A DNA stretch of 64,000 nt. It comes from Microcaldota archaeon. Its GTDB lineage: Archaea; Micrarchaeota; Micrarchaeia; Norongarragalinales; UBA97. The notes beneath the pieces are model-generated. The model saw nothing but the letters and a program-made list of their open reading frames with translations. It did not search any database and was not told the origin of the DNA. The DNA lies in NCBI GenBank assembly GCA_016194335.1, contig JACQBR010000011.1:1-64000 (forward strand), written 5' to 3'. The translations under genes were made by a program, and so were the position numbers. This document shows, piece by piece, positions 1 through 8,835 of this stretch. Within the stretch, counting starts at the first letter, position 1, and each line of letters begins with the position of its first letter.

Positions 1-1060
1 AGAAATTAATTCAGCTGGAAAAATCCTCATCAAAGTGAGCCATTCCGAAGAAGAAAAAGCATGGGCCGAAGGCGTTTTAGATAACTGGCGAGCTGACCAT
101 GCCTATCCAATGCATATTTTTCAAATGACCTTAAGAAATTACGCGAAAGGAATTGACCCTAATGCTCTCATTACTCAACGCCTTAAGCGTGAACCAGCCA
201 TTAAAAAGAAACTTACGCATAGTTATCATGGTCATGCGCCCTCAATGCAATTATTCCAAATGCAAGACATTGGGGGATGCAGGGCGGTTTTATCAAATCT
301 TAGTCAGGTTAATAGGCTGGTTAATGAAAAATACATACGAGGACACTTAAAGCATAAATTAACACAAACCTCTCCGAGAAACTATATTCAGCAGCCTAAT
401 GCAGAAACAGGATACCGGAGCATTCACTTAATTTATAGTTTTCATTCTCCTGATTCTGGTAAAAGTAAATATAATGGATTATTAACTGAAATTCAAATCA
501 GAACTAAATTACAACACATTTGGGCAACCGCAGTTGAAACGGCAGGTTTTTTCACTAGTCAAGCCCTAAAATCAAACGAAGGCCAGAAAGAGTGGATAGA
601 TTTTTTCCGCCTTGTTAGCGCAGCTTTTGCAAAAATAGAAAATACAGCTCCAATTCCAAACACGCCTACAAGTAAACTTGAGTTGTTTTCACAGATAAAA
701 AAAGCCGAATCAAAACTAAAGGTTATTGAAGAACTTACGAGTTGGTCGGACGCAATAAGGTCATTTGATAAGGAAGTTAAGGATATTCGTGGTTTTAGGT
801 ATTATTTGCTTGAATTAGATATTAAGGGAAAGAGATTAACAGTTGCAGGTTATTCGGACGAACAAAAGGCAGTTGCCCAATATGATAAAGCCGAGAAAAG
901 GGGTCAAGAAAATTATGATGTTGTTTTAGTTGGCGCTGACGCAAGCGCTGACTTAAAAAAAGGCTACCCGAACTATTATGCGGATACGCATGAGTTCGTC
1001 AAACAATTAAGTGATATTATTTCAAAACACCCTAATGGCCGGCCTGATGGTATCGTATGA
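1..1060 (+). CDS. RelA/SpoT-domain protein, 5' end outside the window
   Basis: The frame is open from base 2, and the residues before the first possible start (GTG at 35) still match the family, so the true start lies left of the window. The synthetase domain shows the N-terminal NWR..HAYP block, QRLKRE, MQDIGGCRAVL (metal-binding Asp region), GYRSIHLIY (guanine-stacking Tyr) and EIQIRT (catalytic Glu region). Such proteins make (p)ppGpp or modify other nucleotides. No HD hydrolase, TGS or ACT domain is visible, so this is a small stand-alone synthetase; some relatives act as toxins or phage-defence effectors. The roughly 110 residues after the domain are of unknown function. The gene is much more AT-rich than the aromatic operon that follows, suggesting transfer. 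No partner gene lies downstream; an upstream one cannot be seen. Confidence 0.8.
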   Translation, partial: EINSAGKILIKVSHSEEEKAWAEGVLDNWRADHAYPMHIFQMTLRNYAKGIDPNALITQRLKREPAIKKKLTHSYHGHAPSMQLFQMQDIGGCRAVLSNLSQVNRLVNEKYIRGHLKHKLTQTSPRNYIQQPNAETGYRSIHLIYSFHSPDSGKSKYNGLLTEIQIRTKLQHIWATAVETAGFFTSQALKSNEGQKEWIDFFRLVSAAFAKIENTAPIPNTPTSKLELFSQIKKAESKLKVIEELTSWSDAIRSFDKEVKDIRGFRYYLLELDIKGKRLTVAGYSDEQKAVAQYDKAEKRGQENYDVVLVGADASADLKKGYPNYYADTHEFVKQLSDIISKHPNGRPDGIV

Positions 1061-1440
1061 CTTTAGGAACAGTTTTTCGACTTTAAGAACAAAAAAAACT
1101 TAAACTACAAAGCTCCTTTTTCCGCAACCATTATTAACAACTGCAATCAATCTCATTGTGAAGCAATTATGTCAAAGCAGGATTTTTCGCAAAGCAATGC
1201 GCTCTTTTCCAGCTTTAGCTTCGACTATTTTTATTGGCAGGAATAAACGCCCCATGGTCCTGATTTTCCCGTGAGGCTTTCGCTCCCCCGGGTTGGCGGC
1301 TTTGGGGTGCGAAGGGTTTTTTGAAAAAGAGCCTAGGCCATGTCTTGCCTCTCCACTTTTTTTCAAACACCACCGATTTGGGCTTTTTGCATCCCCCCCG
1401 GCTTGGCCGGAATTTAAAACGCAAAAAGAGAGTGGTTGAA
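1061..1440 (+). other. Intergenic region upstream of the aromatic operon
   Basis: No gene is supported in these 380 bases. Just after the RelA/SpoT stop there is a short imperfect direct repeat (GACTTTAGGAAC then GACTTTAAGAAC). From about 1310 to 1370 the sequence can fold loosely, pairing TTTGAAAAAG near 1320 with CTTTTTTTCAAA near 1360. Open frames here on both strands are extensions of the DAHP synthase frame or its antisense. Confidence 0.5.
1411..1419 (+). promoter_or_regulatory. TATA element of the aromatic operon
   Basis: AATTTAAAA is centred about 26 bases before the ATG at 1441, the usual archaeal TATA-to-start distance for a leaderless or very short-leader mRNA. GC-rich sequence just upstream could hold a BRE. 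This is the only clear promoter before the eight tightly spaced aromatic genes. Confidence 0.55.
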
Positions 1441-2460
1441 ATGATGACAGTCCTGTTAAGGAATGCCGATGAAAAGAGCATCTCGCGGCTGAGCGGAAGC
1501 CTTGGAAAAAAGGGCTTGAAAATCGTGGGAATGGAAAAAATGGGAAAGACCCACGCACTGATTGAGACTGGCGCAATTTCCATTGCTACCCAACCGCAAG
1601 ACGTGGAGCTGGCTGCCGAGCCTAAATGCAGCAAGCAATTCAGGCTTGCATCGCGCGAAATGAGTTTGGGCGACACTGTTGTGAAGCTCAATGGCGGGGT
1701 CGAGGTCGGGGGTAGGCAGCTCGCGCTGATTGCCGGCCCATGCAGCGTGGAGAGCGAGGAACAGCTTCTGCAGACCGCAATCGAAGTGCAGAAAGCTGGG
1801 GCGCAAATCCTTCGCGGAAGCGTGTTCAAGCCCCGCACTTCGCCGTACGATTTCCAGGGGCTGGGGGTAGAGGGGCTATCCATACTCGAGTCAATAAGGG
1901 AGGAGACCGGGATGCTTATTGAAACCGAGGTGATGGAGCCTTCGCACGTCAAGCTCGTCGAGCCGTTCGTGGACATGTTGAGAATCGGGTCGCGCAACAT
2001 GCAGAACTTCGAGCTGCTGCGGGAGGCGGGAAGGAGCGAGAAGCCCGTCATCCTCAAACGGGGCCTTTCGGCAACGGTGAATGAGTTTCTCCTCGCCGCG
2101 GAGTACATCCTTAGCGAAGGCAACCCCAACGTCATTCTCTGCGAGAGAGGGATTCGCACATTCATGACCGAGACGAGAAACACCCTTGACCTCAACTGCG
2201 TGCCGCTCATCAAGGCATTAAGCCACCTTCCGGTCATCGTCGACCCGTCGCACGGGACTGGAAAGGCAGACTTGGTGCTTCCCATGAGCAAGGCGGGAAT
2301 TGCGGTTGGTGCGGACGGGCTGATGATTGAGGTGCACCCCAACCCCAAAGCGGCGCTTAGCGACAACGCCCAGCAGCTTACTCCATCCCAGTTTGCAGAC
2401 TTGGTGAAGAAATGCGTCCCAGTTGCGAATGCGGTGGGAAGGACGATGCGATCGGAATGA
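1441..2460 (+). CDS. aroF: 3-deoxy-7-phosphoheptulonate (DAHP) synthase
   Basis: Condenses phosphoenolpyruvate and erythrose 4-phosphate, the first step of the shikimate pathway. The 339-residue protein has a ferredoxin-like N-terminal domain (about 1-70) typical of the Thermotoga/Bacillus AroF class, then a TIM barrel with GPCSVES, RGSVFKPRTSPY, KRGLSATVNEF, CERGIRTF and DPSHGTGK. The start at ATG 1441 gives the normal family N-terminus; a frame open further upstream from a TTG at 1321 would add 40 unrelated residues. Its stop overlaps the start of aroB by ATGA. Many archaea lack this enzyme and instead begin with the ADH-synthase route, so a DAHP-based pathway is notable here. The N-terminal domain may mediate feedback inhibition by Phe or Tyr (inferred from the family). 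Confidence 0.95.
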   Translation: MMTVLLRNADEKSISRLSGSLGKKGLKIVGMEKMGKTHALIETGAISIATQPQDVELAAEPKCSKQFRLASREMSLGDTVVKLNGGVEVGGRQLALIAGPCSVESEEQLLQTAIEVQKAGAQILRGSVFKPRTSPYDFQGLGVEGLSILESIREETGMLIETEVMEPSHVKLVEPFVDMLRIGSRNMQNFELLREAGRSEKPVILKRGLSATVNEFLLAAEYILSEGNPNVILCERGIRTFMTETRNTLDLNCVPLIKALSHLPVIVDPSHGTGKADLVLPMSKAGIAVGADGLMIEVHPNPKAALSDNAQQLTPSQFADLVKKCVPVANAVGRTMRSE

Positions 2461-3593
2461 TGGAGGCAATGGTTCATACTACGCAAAAAGCGCAGCGAAT
2501 GATTGTGCACACCAAAAGCGCCCACCACCTCTGCACCGTAATTGTTGGAGGGAATGTTGAGCAGGCCGCAGGGTTAGCCAAAGGCATGGCCGCAAGCAAG
2601 GCCGCAGCGGTGTGTTGCCAAAATACTCTTCCTATCGCACGGCGAATAGAGGCGGCAGCCACGGGCGGGGGGCTGGACTGCACGGTAATAGCAATGGACG
2701 ACGGGGAGGAGAACAAGACTCTCGCAACCGTGGAGAATCTCTTCAACGAATTCCAGAAGGCGGGTTTGGACCGCGATGCGGTGGTAATTGCGGTGGGGGG
2801 CGGGGTCGTAGGCGACGTTGCAGGTTTTGTAGCATCGGCATTCCTGCGGGGAGTGAGGCTGATTCACGTTCCCACCACGCTCCTTGCTATGGTGGACAGC
2901 TCGATTGGCGGAAAAACCGGAGTGAACCTTGAAGGAGGGAAGAACTTGATTGGGGCGTTTTACCAGCCTCATGCAGTGGTGATCGACTTCTCCACGCTCC
3001 AGACGCTTCCGCCTCAAGAAGTGCGGCAGGGGTTTGCGGAAATCGCAAAGGCAGCATGCATCGCAAGCCCCGCATTGTTTGCAAAGCTGGAACAGAATGC
3101 AACCGCAATGGTTTCGCTCGAGCCGTCCGTTCTTGAGGAAGTTGTGAAACAGGCGGTTGAAATCAAGGCGGGCATCATTTCGCAGGACGAGAGGGAATCG
3201 CGAATTCCACATGCCGCGTCAAGAATGTTCCTCAACTTCGGCCATTCCATAGGCCACGGGTTGGAGAAAGCGTCGAAATTCTCAATAAGGCACGGCGATG
3301 CGGTGAGCATCGGGATGGCGGGGGAGTGCGGCATTGCGGTGAGGCTGGGAATCCTCGAGCAAAGCGATGCGGAAAGGATTGAAAGGCTGCTTTCCTCACT
3401 CGGCCTGCCCACGAGTGCGCCTGGAGTGGATGCAAATAGCGTGCTGAATGCGATGGAATACGACAAGAAGAACAGGGGTGGCGGGCTTGTGATGGCGCTT
3501 CCAAGCGCGATTGGCAGCCCCACGATAGTGCAGGGAGTGCCGAGGGAGGACGCGCTTGACGAGATAATGAAATTGGCGAAGGGCGGGGACTGA
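2457..3593 (+). CDS. aroB: 3-dehydroquinate synthase
   Basis: NAD- and metal-dependent cyclisation of DAHP to 3-dehydroquinate. Signature blocks are GGGVVGDVAGFVAS, HVPTTLLAMVDSSIGGK, the NLIGAF region, RQGFAEIAK, NFGHSIGHGLE and RHGDAVSIGM, which include the metal-binding Glu and His residues. The start at ATG 2457 overlaps the aroF stop as ATGA; a frame open a little further upstream adds only DAHP-synthase-antisense-like sequence. The protein has 378 residues, slightly long at the N-terminus compared with bacterial AroB. It is the classical enzyme, not the archaeal AroB' (DHQ synthase II). It sits second in the operon, two bases before the aroK-aroD fusion. Confidence 0.95.
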   Translation: MMEAMVHTTQKAQRMIVHTKSAHHLCTVIVGGNVEQAAGLAKGMAASKAAAVCCQNTLPIARRIEAAATGGGLDCTVIAMDDGEENKTLATVENLFNEFQKAGLDRDAVVIAVGGGVVGDVAGFVASAFLRGVRLIHVPTTLLAMVDSSIGGKTGVNLEGGKNLIGAFYQPHAVVIDFSTLQTLPPQEVRQGFAEIAKAACIASPALFAKLEQNATAMVSLEPSVLEEVVKQAVEIKAGIISQDERESRIPHAASRMFLNFGHSIGHGLEKASKFSIRHGDAVSIGMAGECGIAVRLGILEQSDAERIERLLSSLGLPTSAPGVDANSVLNAMEYDKKNRGGGLVMALPSAIGSPTIVQGVPREDALDEIMKLAKGGD

Positions 3594-3595
3594 AG

Positions 3596-4786
3596 ATGAA
3601 CATCGCGCTGGTGGGAATGATGGGAAGCGGAAAAAGCCGCGTGGGAAAGGAAATCGCCCATAGTCTCGGCTTTGGATTCGCGGACACCGACAGGATGGTG
3701 GAGGAACTTGAAGGCGAGGGGATTGCGCAGATTTTCCAACGGTCGGGAGAGGAAGGGTTCAGGATAAGCGAGTCGGCAATGGTTGGGCAGGCAGCTGGTT
3801 TGGAGGACACGGTAATCGCGTGCGGCGGAGGGGCGGTAGAGAACGATGAGAACATGCGGATCCTTCTCGAAAACTGCATCGTGTTCCACCTTTCATGCAC
3901 TCCCGCACTCGCGGCCCAGAGGGTGGAAAAAGATTCGGTCCGCCCGCTCCTCGCGGGTAAGGGCGCGGTCGGGGTGCTTACGCAGCTGCTTGAAAGGAGG
4001 GAAGCGAATTACAAGCGGGCGCACTTCAAGGTGGATGCAAATGAGGATGTGAAGAAAACCATGGGTGAAGTGAAGAGAATTCTTTCGCGCGAGGTGGAGT
4101 TGTGCGCGGTGGTGACTGCAAGGGGGGCGAAAGCGGCCAAGGGGCAGGTCGCTCAGGCTGCGAGGGAAGGTGCCAAGATGGTGGAGTTGAGGCTCGACCT
4201 CACCGGATGCAGCGCCGCGGAGGCGGGGGAACTCGCGTCGGAATGCAGGCGGTTGAGGCTGCAATCAATCGCCACTTGCAGGGAAGGGAATGAGGGGGGA
4301 AAATTTGAGGGGAGTACGCAGGAGAAAATAGAGCTGCTGGCAGGTGCAGCATCAAACGGAGCGTCGTTTATCGACTGCGAAATCGCCCAAAAGGATGCGG
4401 TTGCAAAGGCGGGGGAAATTGCGAGGGCAAACCGATGCAAGCTCATCGCATCCATGCACGAGATGGAAGGGACTCCTGATGCGAAAATGGTGGAGAGCAT
4501 AATGCATGAGCAGATGAAGGTTGCCGACGTTGGGAAAATCGCATGCAACGTCGAAAAAGAGGGATGTGGAGCGCTGATGCGCGCGCTTGGCAAGGCAAGC
4601 GAAATGAAATTTCCGCTGATAGCATCACCAATGGGGCATGATAGCATCGCGGCAAGGGTCGCGTGCGGCCTTGCGGGGTCGCGCTTCGTATTCGGTTTTG
4701 TGGGCATGCCTTCGTTGGAGGGGCAACCTAGCTTTCGCGAGCTCAAGTCGGTAAAGGAGAAATTCGCGGCGTTGGAAAGTGATTGA
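3596..4786 (+). CDS. Fused shikimate kinase and type I 3-dehydroquinate dehydratase
   Basis: A 396-residue two-domain enzyme. Residues 1-165 are a P-loop (AroK-type) shikimate kinase with Walker A GMMGSGKS (7-14), DTD at 30-32, the CGGGAV shikimate loop and the lid RPLL. Residues about 168-390 are a type I dehydratase with VELRLD, the catalytic His in SMHEMEGTP and the Schiff-base Lys in GKIACN, ending in the usual ASPMG region. Together they catalyse steps 3 and 5 of the pathway, with AroE (next gene) between them. The dehydratase is normally fused to AroE in plants or stands alone in prokaryotes; this pairing with a kinase is unusual. Most archaea use an unrelated GHMP-type shikimate kinase. 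No frameshift is visible and both active sites look intact. Confidence 0.92.
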   Translation: MNIALVGMMGSGKSRVGKEIAHSLGFGFADTDRMVEELEGEGIAQIFQRSGEEGFRISESAMVGQAAGLEDTVIACGGGAVENDENMRILLENCIVFHLSCTPALAAQRVEKDSVRPLLAGKGAVGVLTQLLERREANYKRAHFKVDANEDVKKTMGEVKRILSREVELCAVVTARGAKAAKGQVAQAAREGAKMVELRLDLTGCSAAEAGELASECRRLRLQSIATCREGNEGGKFEGSTQEKIELLAGAASNGASFIDCEIAQKDAVAKAGEIARANRCKLIASMHEMEGTPDAKMVESIMHEQMKVADVGKIACNVEKEGCGALMRALGKASEMKFPLIASPMGHDSIAARVACGLAGSRFVFGFVGMPSLEGQPSFRELKSVKEKFAALESD

Positions 4787-4787
4787 A

Positions 4788-5687
4788 ATGGAAGGCCCCT
4801 CATCTTCCGCAAAAGTGTTCGCAATCATTGGTGACCCCGTGTCCCACTCCGCAAGCCCGGCTATGCACAACGCTGCGTTCAGGGCGTTGGGGATGGATGC
4901 CGTTTACTGCGCGTTTCGCGTGAAAAAAGAATCGCTCCCGCACGCACTGGATGGAATGAGGGCGCTTGGAATCGCAGGAATGAACGTCACAGCGCCACAC
5001 AAGCAGGATGCGATGCGGCTGGTTGATGAGGTTGACGAGATGGCCTGCAAGGCAGGAGCGGTGAATACCATAGTTTCGCAGGGTAGGAAGCTGAAGGGGT
5101 TCAATACCGATGTGGCGGGATGCGCCCGAGCTTTGCAAATGCTTATGGGACGAGAGAATATGGCGGGACTCGAAGTCATAGTTCTTGGCGCAGGCGGCGC
5201 GGCGAGGGCGGCACTCGTTGCTTTTGGCAATGGAAACCGAATTTCAATCGTGAGCAGGGACGTGCAGAAGGCGATTGACGCGATGCGCGAGCTGGGACTC
5301 TCAAGATTCAAGGCAATAGGTTGGGATGGGATTGCAAATGCCGTAGAGCATGCCGACTTGCTGGTAAATGCCACTCCGGTGGGCCTTGCCGAGGGGGAGA
5401 GTCCCATTGAAGCGTCGCTTCTTTCACCCCATACGCGCGTGCTTGACCTGGTCTACACGAGAGGCGGGACTAAATTGGTCAGAGACGCCAAGGCGCTGGG
5501 AATCAATGCGGTTGATGGGAAGGAAATGCTCCTTCAGCAGGCTTTCGAGTCGTTTGGACTCTTCACGGGAATGGAAGCGCCACGGGAGGAGATGAACAAT
5601 GCGCTTGAAGAGTGGAGCAGGGACAAGCACCAACCCCTAGATGAAGAAAAGAAAACGGGAAATCTCTGGAAAGAAAATGAAAAATGA
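4788..5687 (+). CDS. aroE: Shikimate dehydrogenase
   Basis: NADP-dependent reduction of 3-dehydroshikimate. Substrate-domain motifs are SHSASPAMHNAAF, NVTAPHK (catalytic Lys), GAVNT and NTDVAG; the Rossmann motif is GAGGAARAA, followed by NATPVGL, the DLVYT block and LLQQAFESFGL. The ATG at 4788, just after the preceding stop, gives the standard N-terminus; a GTG at 4779 would overlap the fusion gene and add three residues. The charged C-terminal tail of about 25 residues is extra. Co-transcribed with the aromatic genes. Confidence 0.94.
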   Translation: MEGPSSSAKVFAIIGDPVSHSASPAMHNAAFRALGMDAVYCAFRVKKESLPHALDGMRALGIAGMNVTAPHKQDAMRLVDEVDEMACKAGAVNTIVSQGRKLKGFNTDVAGCARALQMLMGRENMAGLEVIVLGAGGAARAALVAFGNGNRISIVSRDVQKAIDAMRELGLSRFKAIGWDGIANAVEHADLLVNATPVGLAEGESPIEASLLSPHTRVLDLVYTRGGTKLVRDAKALGINAVDGKEMLLQQAFESFGLFTGMEAPREEMNNALEEWSRDKHQPLDEEKKTGNLWKENEK

Positions 5688-5743
5688 CGCAAGGCCGAAT
5701 GAAGGCCAGTGAAGTGGATGCAGTCTAGGAGTTGAGTTTGAAG

Positions 5744-6853
5744 ATGAATCCGTTCGAGTTCGGTGAGAAATTCCGCATTGAAGTAAGCGGCTCAAGCCAC
5801 GGCCCCAGCGTGGGCGTGAGGATTGGCGGATGCCCTGCAGGAATTGAGGTTAACGAGAGTGGCATCCAGCTGCAGCTTGACCACCGCAAGCCGGGCCAGA
5901 GCCTGCTTACCACCCAAAGGGTGGAGGAAGACAAGGTCGTAATCGAATCGGGGATTGAAAATGGCGCAACTACGGGAGGGGAAATCTCGATGCACGTGAA
6001 AAACAAGAACGTAATTGCGGCGCATTACTCCTCGATGCAGAATACCCCGCGTCCGGGACATGCGGACTTTCCCGCAAAGGTCAAATACGGCCCAACGGAC
6101 TTGAGCGGCGGGGGATTCTTCTCGGGAAGGATGACTGCGGCGTTCGTGATGGCGGGTGCAGTTGCGAGGAAAATCATTGGGAAAAGTGGGATTGAAACGA
6201 TGGCGTTCGCAAGGCAAATCGGCAGCGTGAGTGTGCAGCGCGACGTTAGCGAAAGCGAGATTAGGCAAAATACATACTCCAACCCCGTGCACACCGCAGC
6301 TGCCGAATCGGTGGAGAAGATGGTTACTGAAGTCGAGTCTGCGCGGCGCGATGGAGATTCGGTGGGCGGGGTGATTGAATGCCGGATCCTAGGCGTGCCC
6401 GCGGGAAGGGGAGAGCCCATGTTCCGCTCGATTGAGAGCGTCGTTTCGCAGGCAATGTTCGCCATTCCTGCAGTGAAGGGGATGGAATTCGGCTCGGGAT
6501 TCGCAGGCTCCACCCTGCGCGGCTCACAAAACAACGACGGGTACGCACTTGAGGACGGAAAGGTAGTGACTACCACGAACAACTGCGGCGGGATACTGGG
6601 AGGTTTGAGCACCGGCATGCCCATAATCTTCAGGGTGGCAATCAAGCCCACATCCAGCATATACACGCCGCAGCATACTGTGGATTTGCAGACGATGAAA
6701 CCGGCGATGCTTTCGATTAAAGGGCGCCACGACCCCTGCATCGCAATCAGGGCGGTGCCGGTTGTCGAAAACCTTGCCGCGGTTTGCATTGCGGACATGA
6801 TGCTGCTCGAGGATGAGGGGGAAAAAAAGATTGGGGGAAAGAAATGGGAATGA
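5744..6853 (+). CDS. aroC: Chorismate synthase
   Basis: FMN-dependent anti-elimination converting EPSP to chorismate. Family blocks visible are SSHGPSVGVRIGGCPAGI near the N-terminus, RPGHADF with the following YG, GGFFSGRMTAAFV, FAGSTLRGSQNNDG, GGILGGLSTGMPI and GRHDPCIAIRAVPVVE. The protein has 369 residues with the ATG at 5744; an in-frame TTG 12 bases earlier is less likely because MNPFEFGEKF is closer to the expected start. A 56-base gap separates it from aroE. Chorismate made here feeds the pheA product encoded next. Confidence 0.95.
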   Translation: MNPFEFGEKFRIEVSGSSHGPSVGVRIGGCPAGIEVNESGIQLQLDHRKPGQSLLTTQRVEEDKVVIESGIENGATTGGEISMHVKNKNVIAAHYSSMQNTPRPGHADFPAKVKYGPTDLSGGGFFSGRMTAAFVMAGAVARKIIGKSGIETMAFARQIGSVSVQRDVSESEIRQNTYSNPVHTAAAESVEKMVTEVESARRDGDSVGGVIECRILGVPAGRGEPMFRSIESVVSQAMFAIPAVKGMEFGSGFAGSTLRGSQNNDGYALEDGKVVTTTNNCGGILGGLSTGMPIIFRVAIKPTSSIYTPQHTVDLQTMKPAMLSIKGRHDPCIAIRAVPVVENLAAVCIADMMLLEDEGEKKIGGKKWE

Positions 6854-6928
6854 AGACAGAGAACGAATGCAGGAAAAATGGGAAAAAAGGGCGGATGAAC
6901 GGAATTGGAAGGGGGCGTGAACCTGGGA

Positions 6929-8092
6929 ATGAACGGACGCATTGAAACTTTGAGAAAAGGGATTGACGGGATTGACGCGCAGATAGTGGCGATGCTTAGC
7001 CGCAGGCTTGAGGCAGCAATGCTTATCGGCAGGGAAAAACGGATTGATGGAATCCCGCTGCGCGACGTGGAAAGGGAGAATGAAGTGTTGGAATCCGCGG
7101 GGAAAAGCGCTGCGAGGCAGGGGGCGATTAGTTCAGGAGCGGTGGAGGGAATATTCGGCAATCTCATTGAAGAATCGGCACGCGCACAGGAGAAAAGCTG
7201 CATTGCAGTCGCTTTCCAAGGCGAGAGGGGCGCGTTTAGCGAACAGGCGGCACGAGCAACTTTTAAGAATTGCGTGCCTCTTGCGTTCCGCACCTTTACC
7301 GAGGCGTTTGCCGCAGTGGAGAATGGCGATGCCGACGTGGCGCTCCTTCCGGTTGAGAATTCCACGGAAGGCCCTGTGGGGGAGGTGCACGACCTTCTTG
7401 CGCAAAAAAATCTCGCCGCAATAGGCGAGGCGCTGCTTCGCGTGAAGCACTGCCTGGTCGCAATGCCCGGAACGGAATTGAACGGGATTACGGAAGTGTA
7501 CTCCCACCCGCAGGCGCTGGGGCAGTGCTCGGGATTCTTGAAAAAAGAATTGCCCCATGCGAGGACCGTGCCTTTTTACGACACTGCCGGAGCGGCGAGG
7601 ATGATTGCAGCGCAGGAGATGGAAGGCGCTGCGGCAATTGCAAGCGAAGGGTCGGCAGTTGCGTACGGCCTTGAAATTTTGCGGAAGGGGATTGAAGACA
7701 GCGAAAGCAACACAACGCGGTTTCTGGCATTGAGAAAAGGCACGGGAAAAACGCAGATGGAAATGGGAACGGCGTTGAAAACCACTGACGGTAAGGAAGC
7801 GCCCCAGAAAACGGAGGACCGATTGAAAACGTCGATAATCTTTTCCGCTTCCCACACGCCGTCTTCACTTTCGCATGCGCTCGAGCCGTTTGCGAAAAGG
7901 TCCCTCAACCTCACGCGAATAGAGTCGCGCCCGTCGAGGCGCACGCCGTGGGAATACGTCTTCTTCCTCGATTTCGAGGGAACGTCGCAGGAGGGGGCGG
8001 GAAGGGAAGCGATTGAGGAAATGAAGCGCATCTGCCGGTGGCTCAATGTGCTCGGGACATACCCCAAGTCAAGAACGGTAATTGGAGAATGA
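6929..8092 (+). CDS. pheA: Bifunctional chorismate mutase/prephenate dehydratase (P-protein)
   Basis: Residues about 1-85 form an AroQ-type helical chorismate mutase (RKGIDGIDAQIVAMLSRR.., then REKR). Residues about 95-275 are prephenate dehydratase with FQGERGAFSE, LLPVENSTEG, HPQALGQC and the conserved SNTTRFLAL. The C-terminus (about 300-387) is an ACT domain with ESRPSRRTPWEY, the usual phenylalanine-sensing site. It converts chorismate to phenylpyruvate. ATG 6929 is chosen; GTG 6917 and TTG 6905 are also in frame and would add 4 or 8 residues. The CM-PDT-ACT fusion is a common bacterial arrangement. Confidence 0.94.
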   Translation: MNGRIETLRKGIDGIDAQIVAMLSRRLEAAMLIGREKRIDGIPLRDVERENEVLESAGKSAARQGAISSGAVEGIFGNLIEESARAQEKSCIAVAFQGERGAFSEQAARATFKNCVPLAFRTFTEAFAAVENGDADVALLPVENSTEGPVGEVHDLLAQKNLAAIGEALLRVKHCLVAMPGTELNGITEVYSHPQALGQCSGFLKKELPHARTVPFYDTAGAARMIAAQEMEGAAAIASEGSAVAYGLEILRKGIEDSESNTTRFLALRKGTGKTQMEMGTALKTTDGKEAPQKTEDRLKTSIIFSASHTPSSLSHALEPFAKRSLNLTRIESRPSRRTPWEYVFFLDFEGTSQEGAGREAIEEMKRICRWLNVLGTYPKSRTVIGE

Positions 8093-8112
8093 AGGGAGAG
8101 GAGACATTCAGC

Positions 8113-8835
8113 ATGAAAATAGGCATAATCGGATTCGGCGCGCTGGGAAAGATTGCGGCAAAACACCTCAACAAGAAATTTGAAGTCGCGGTGAATGACT
8201 CCAGGCCTGACGCTGCGCAAGAGGCTGCCGAAGCGGGAGTAGAGTTTGTCAGCCTTGGCGATGCATGCAAAAGTGACGTCGTGCTTCTCTGCGTTCCTTC
8301 CTCTGCGATGGAAACCGTGCTCCTCCAAATTGCACAGCTGGTAAAGCCGGGGGCGCTTGTAGTGGACGCATGCTCGGTCAAAGTCCTTCCATGCAGGCTG
8401 ATGGAAAGAATCCTGCCTTCCGAGGTGGAAGTGATTGGGGCCCATCCCCTTTTCGGGCCGCAAAGCGCATCAGAAGGTCTTGATGGACTTCGGGTGGTGC
8501 TCTGCGCGGTAAGAACTACGCGTTTGGAAGAGGTGAAGAATTCGCTTTTGGCAATCGGGCTGCAGCCATTGGTGATGAGTGCGGAAGAGCACGACCGGGA
8601 AATGGCGCGAACGCAGGCAATCGCTCACTTCGCGCTGAAAGCAATGGCCAGAATCATTCCCGAAAAACCCGCCGTGCGATTGAGGAGCGTGCAGAAAATT
8701 CTTGAGGCGATCGGAATGGTGAATGACGACTCTCTCGACCTGTTCAACGACATGCAGAATCTCAACCTATTTGCGAAAACCGAGAGAAAACGGTTTCTTA
8801 GAGAGCTTGGAAAAATCGAGAGTGAATTGGAATGA
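8113..8835 (+). CDS. tyrA: Prephenate dehydrogenase
   Basis: Oxidative decarboxylation of prephenate to 4-hydroxyphenylpyruvate, the tyrosine branch. The Rossmann motif IGIIGFGALGK begins at residue 3, followed by DVVLLCVP, the GAHPLFGPQSA block (catalytic His in HP.FGP) and MARTQAIAHF. At 240 residues it is a short form without an ACT or mutase domain. ATG 8113 has a purine-rich stretch (GGAGAGGAG) about ten bases upstream; ATG 8089, overlapping the pheA stop as ATGA, is an alternative adding eight residues. The stop overlaps aroA by ATGA. Confidence 0.92.
   Translation: MKIGIIGFGALGKIAAKHLNKKFEVAVNDSRPDAAQEAAEAGVEFVSLGDACKSDVVLLCVPSSAMETVLLQIAQLVKPGALVVDACSVKVLPCRLMERILPSEVEVIGAHPLFGPQSASEGLDGLRVVLCAVRTTRLEEVKNSLLAIGLQPLVMSAEEHDREMARTQAIAHFALKAMARIIPEKPAVRLRSVQKILEAIGMVNDDSLDLFNDMQNLNLFAKTERKRFLRELGKIESELE

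Noticed and set aside
1215-2528. 437-residue minus-strand frame over DAHP synthase
   Set aside because: Low-complexity, Ser/Leu-rich antisense translation with no known domain; the plus strand has a complete enzyme.
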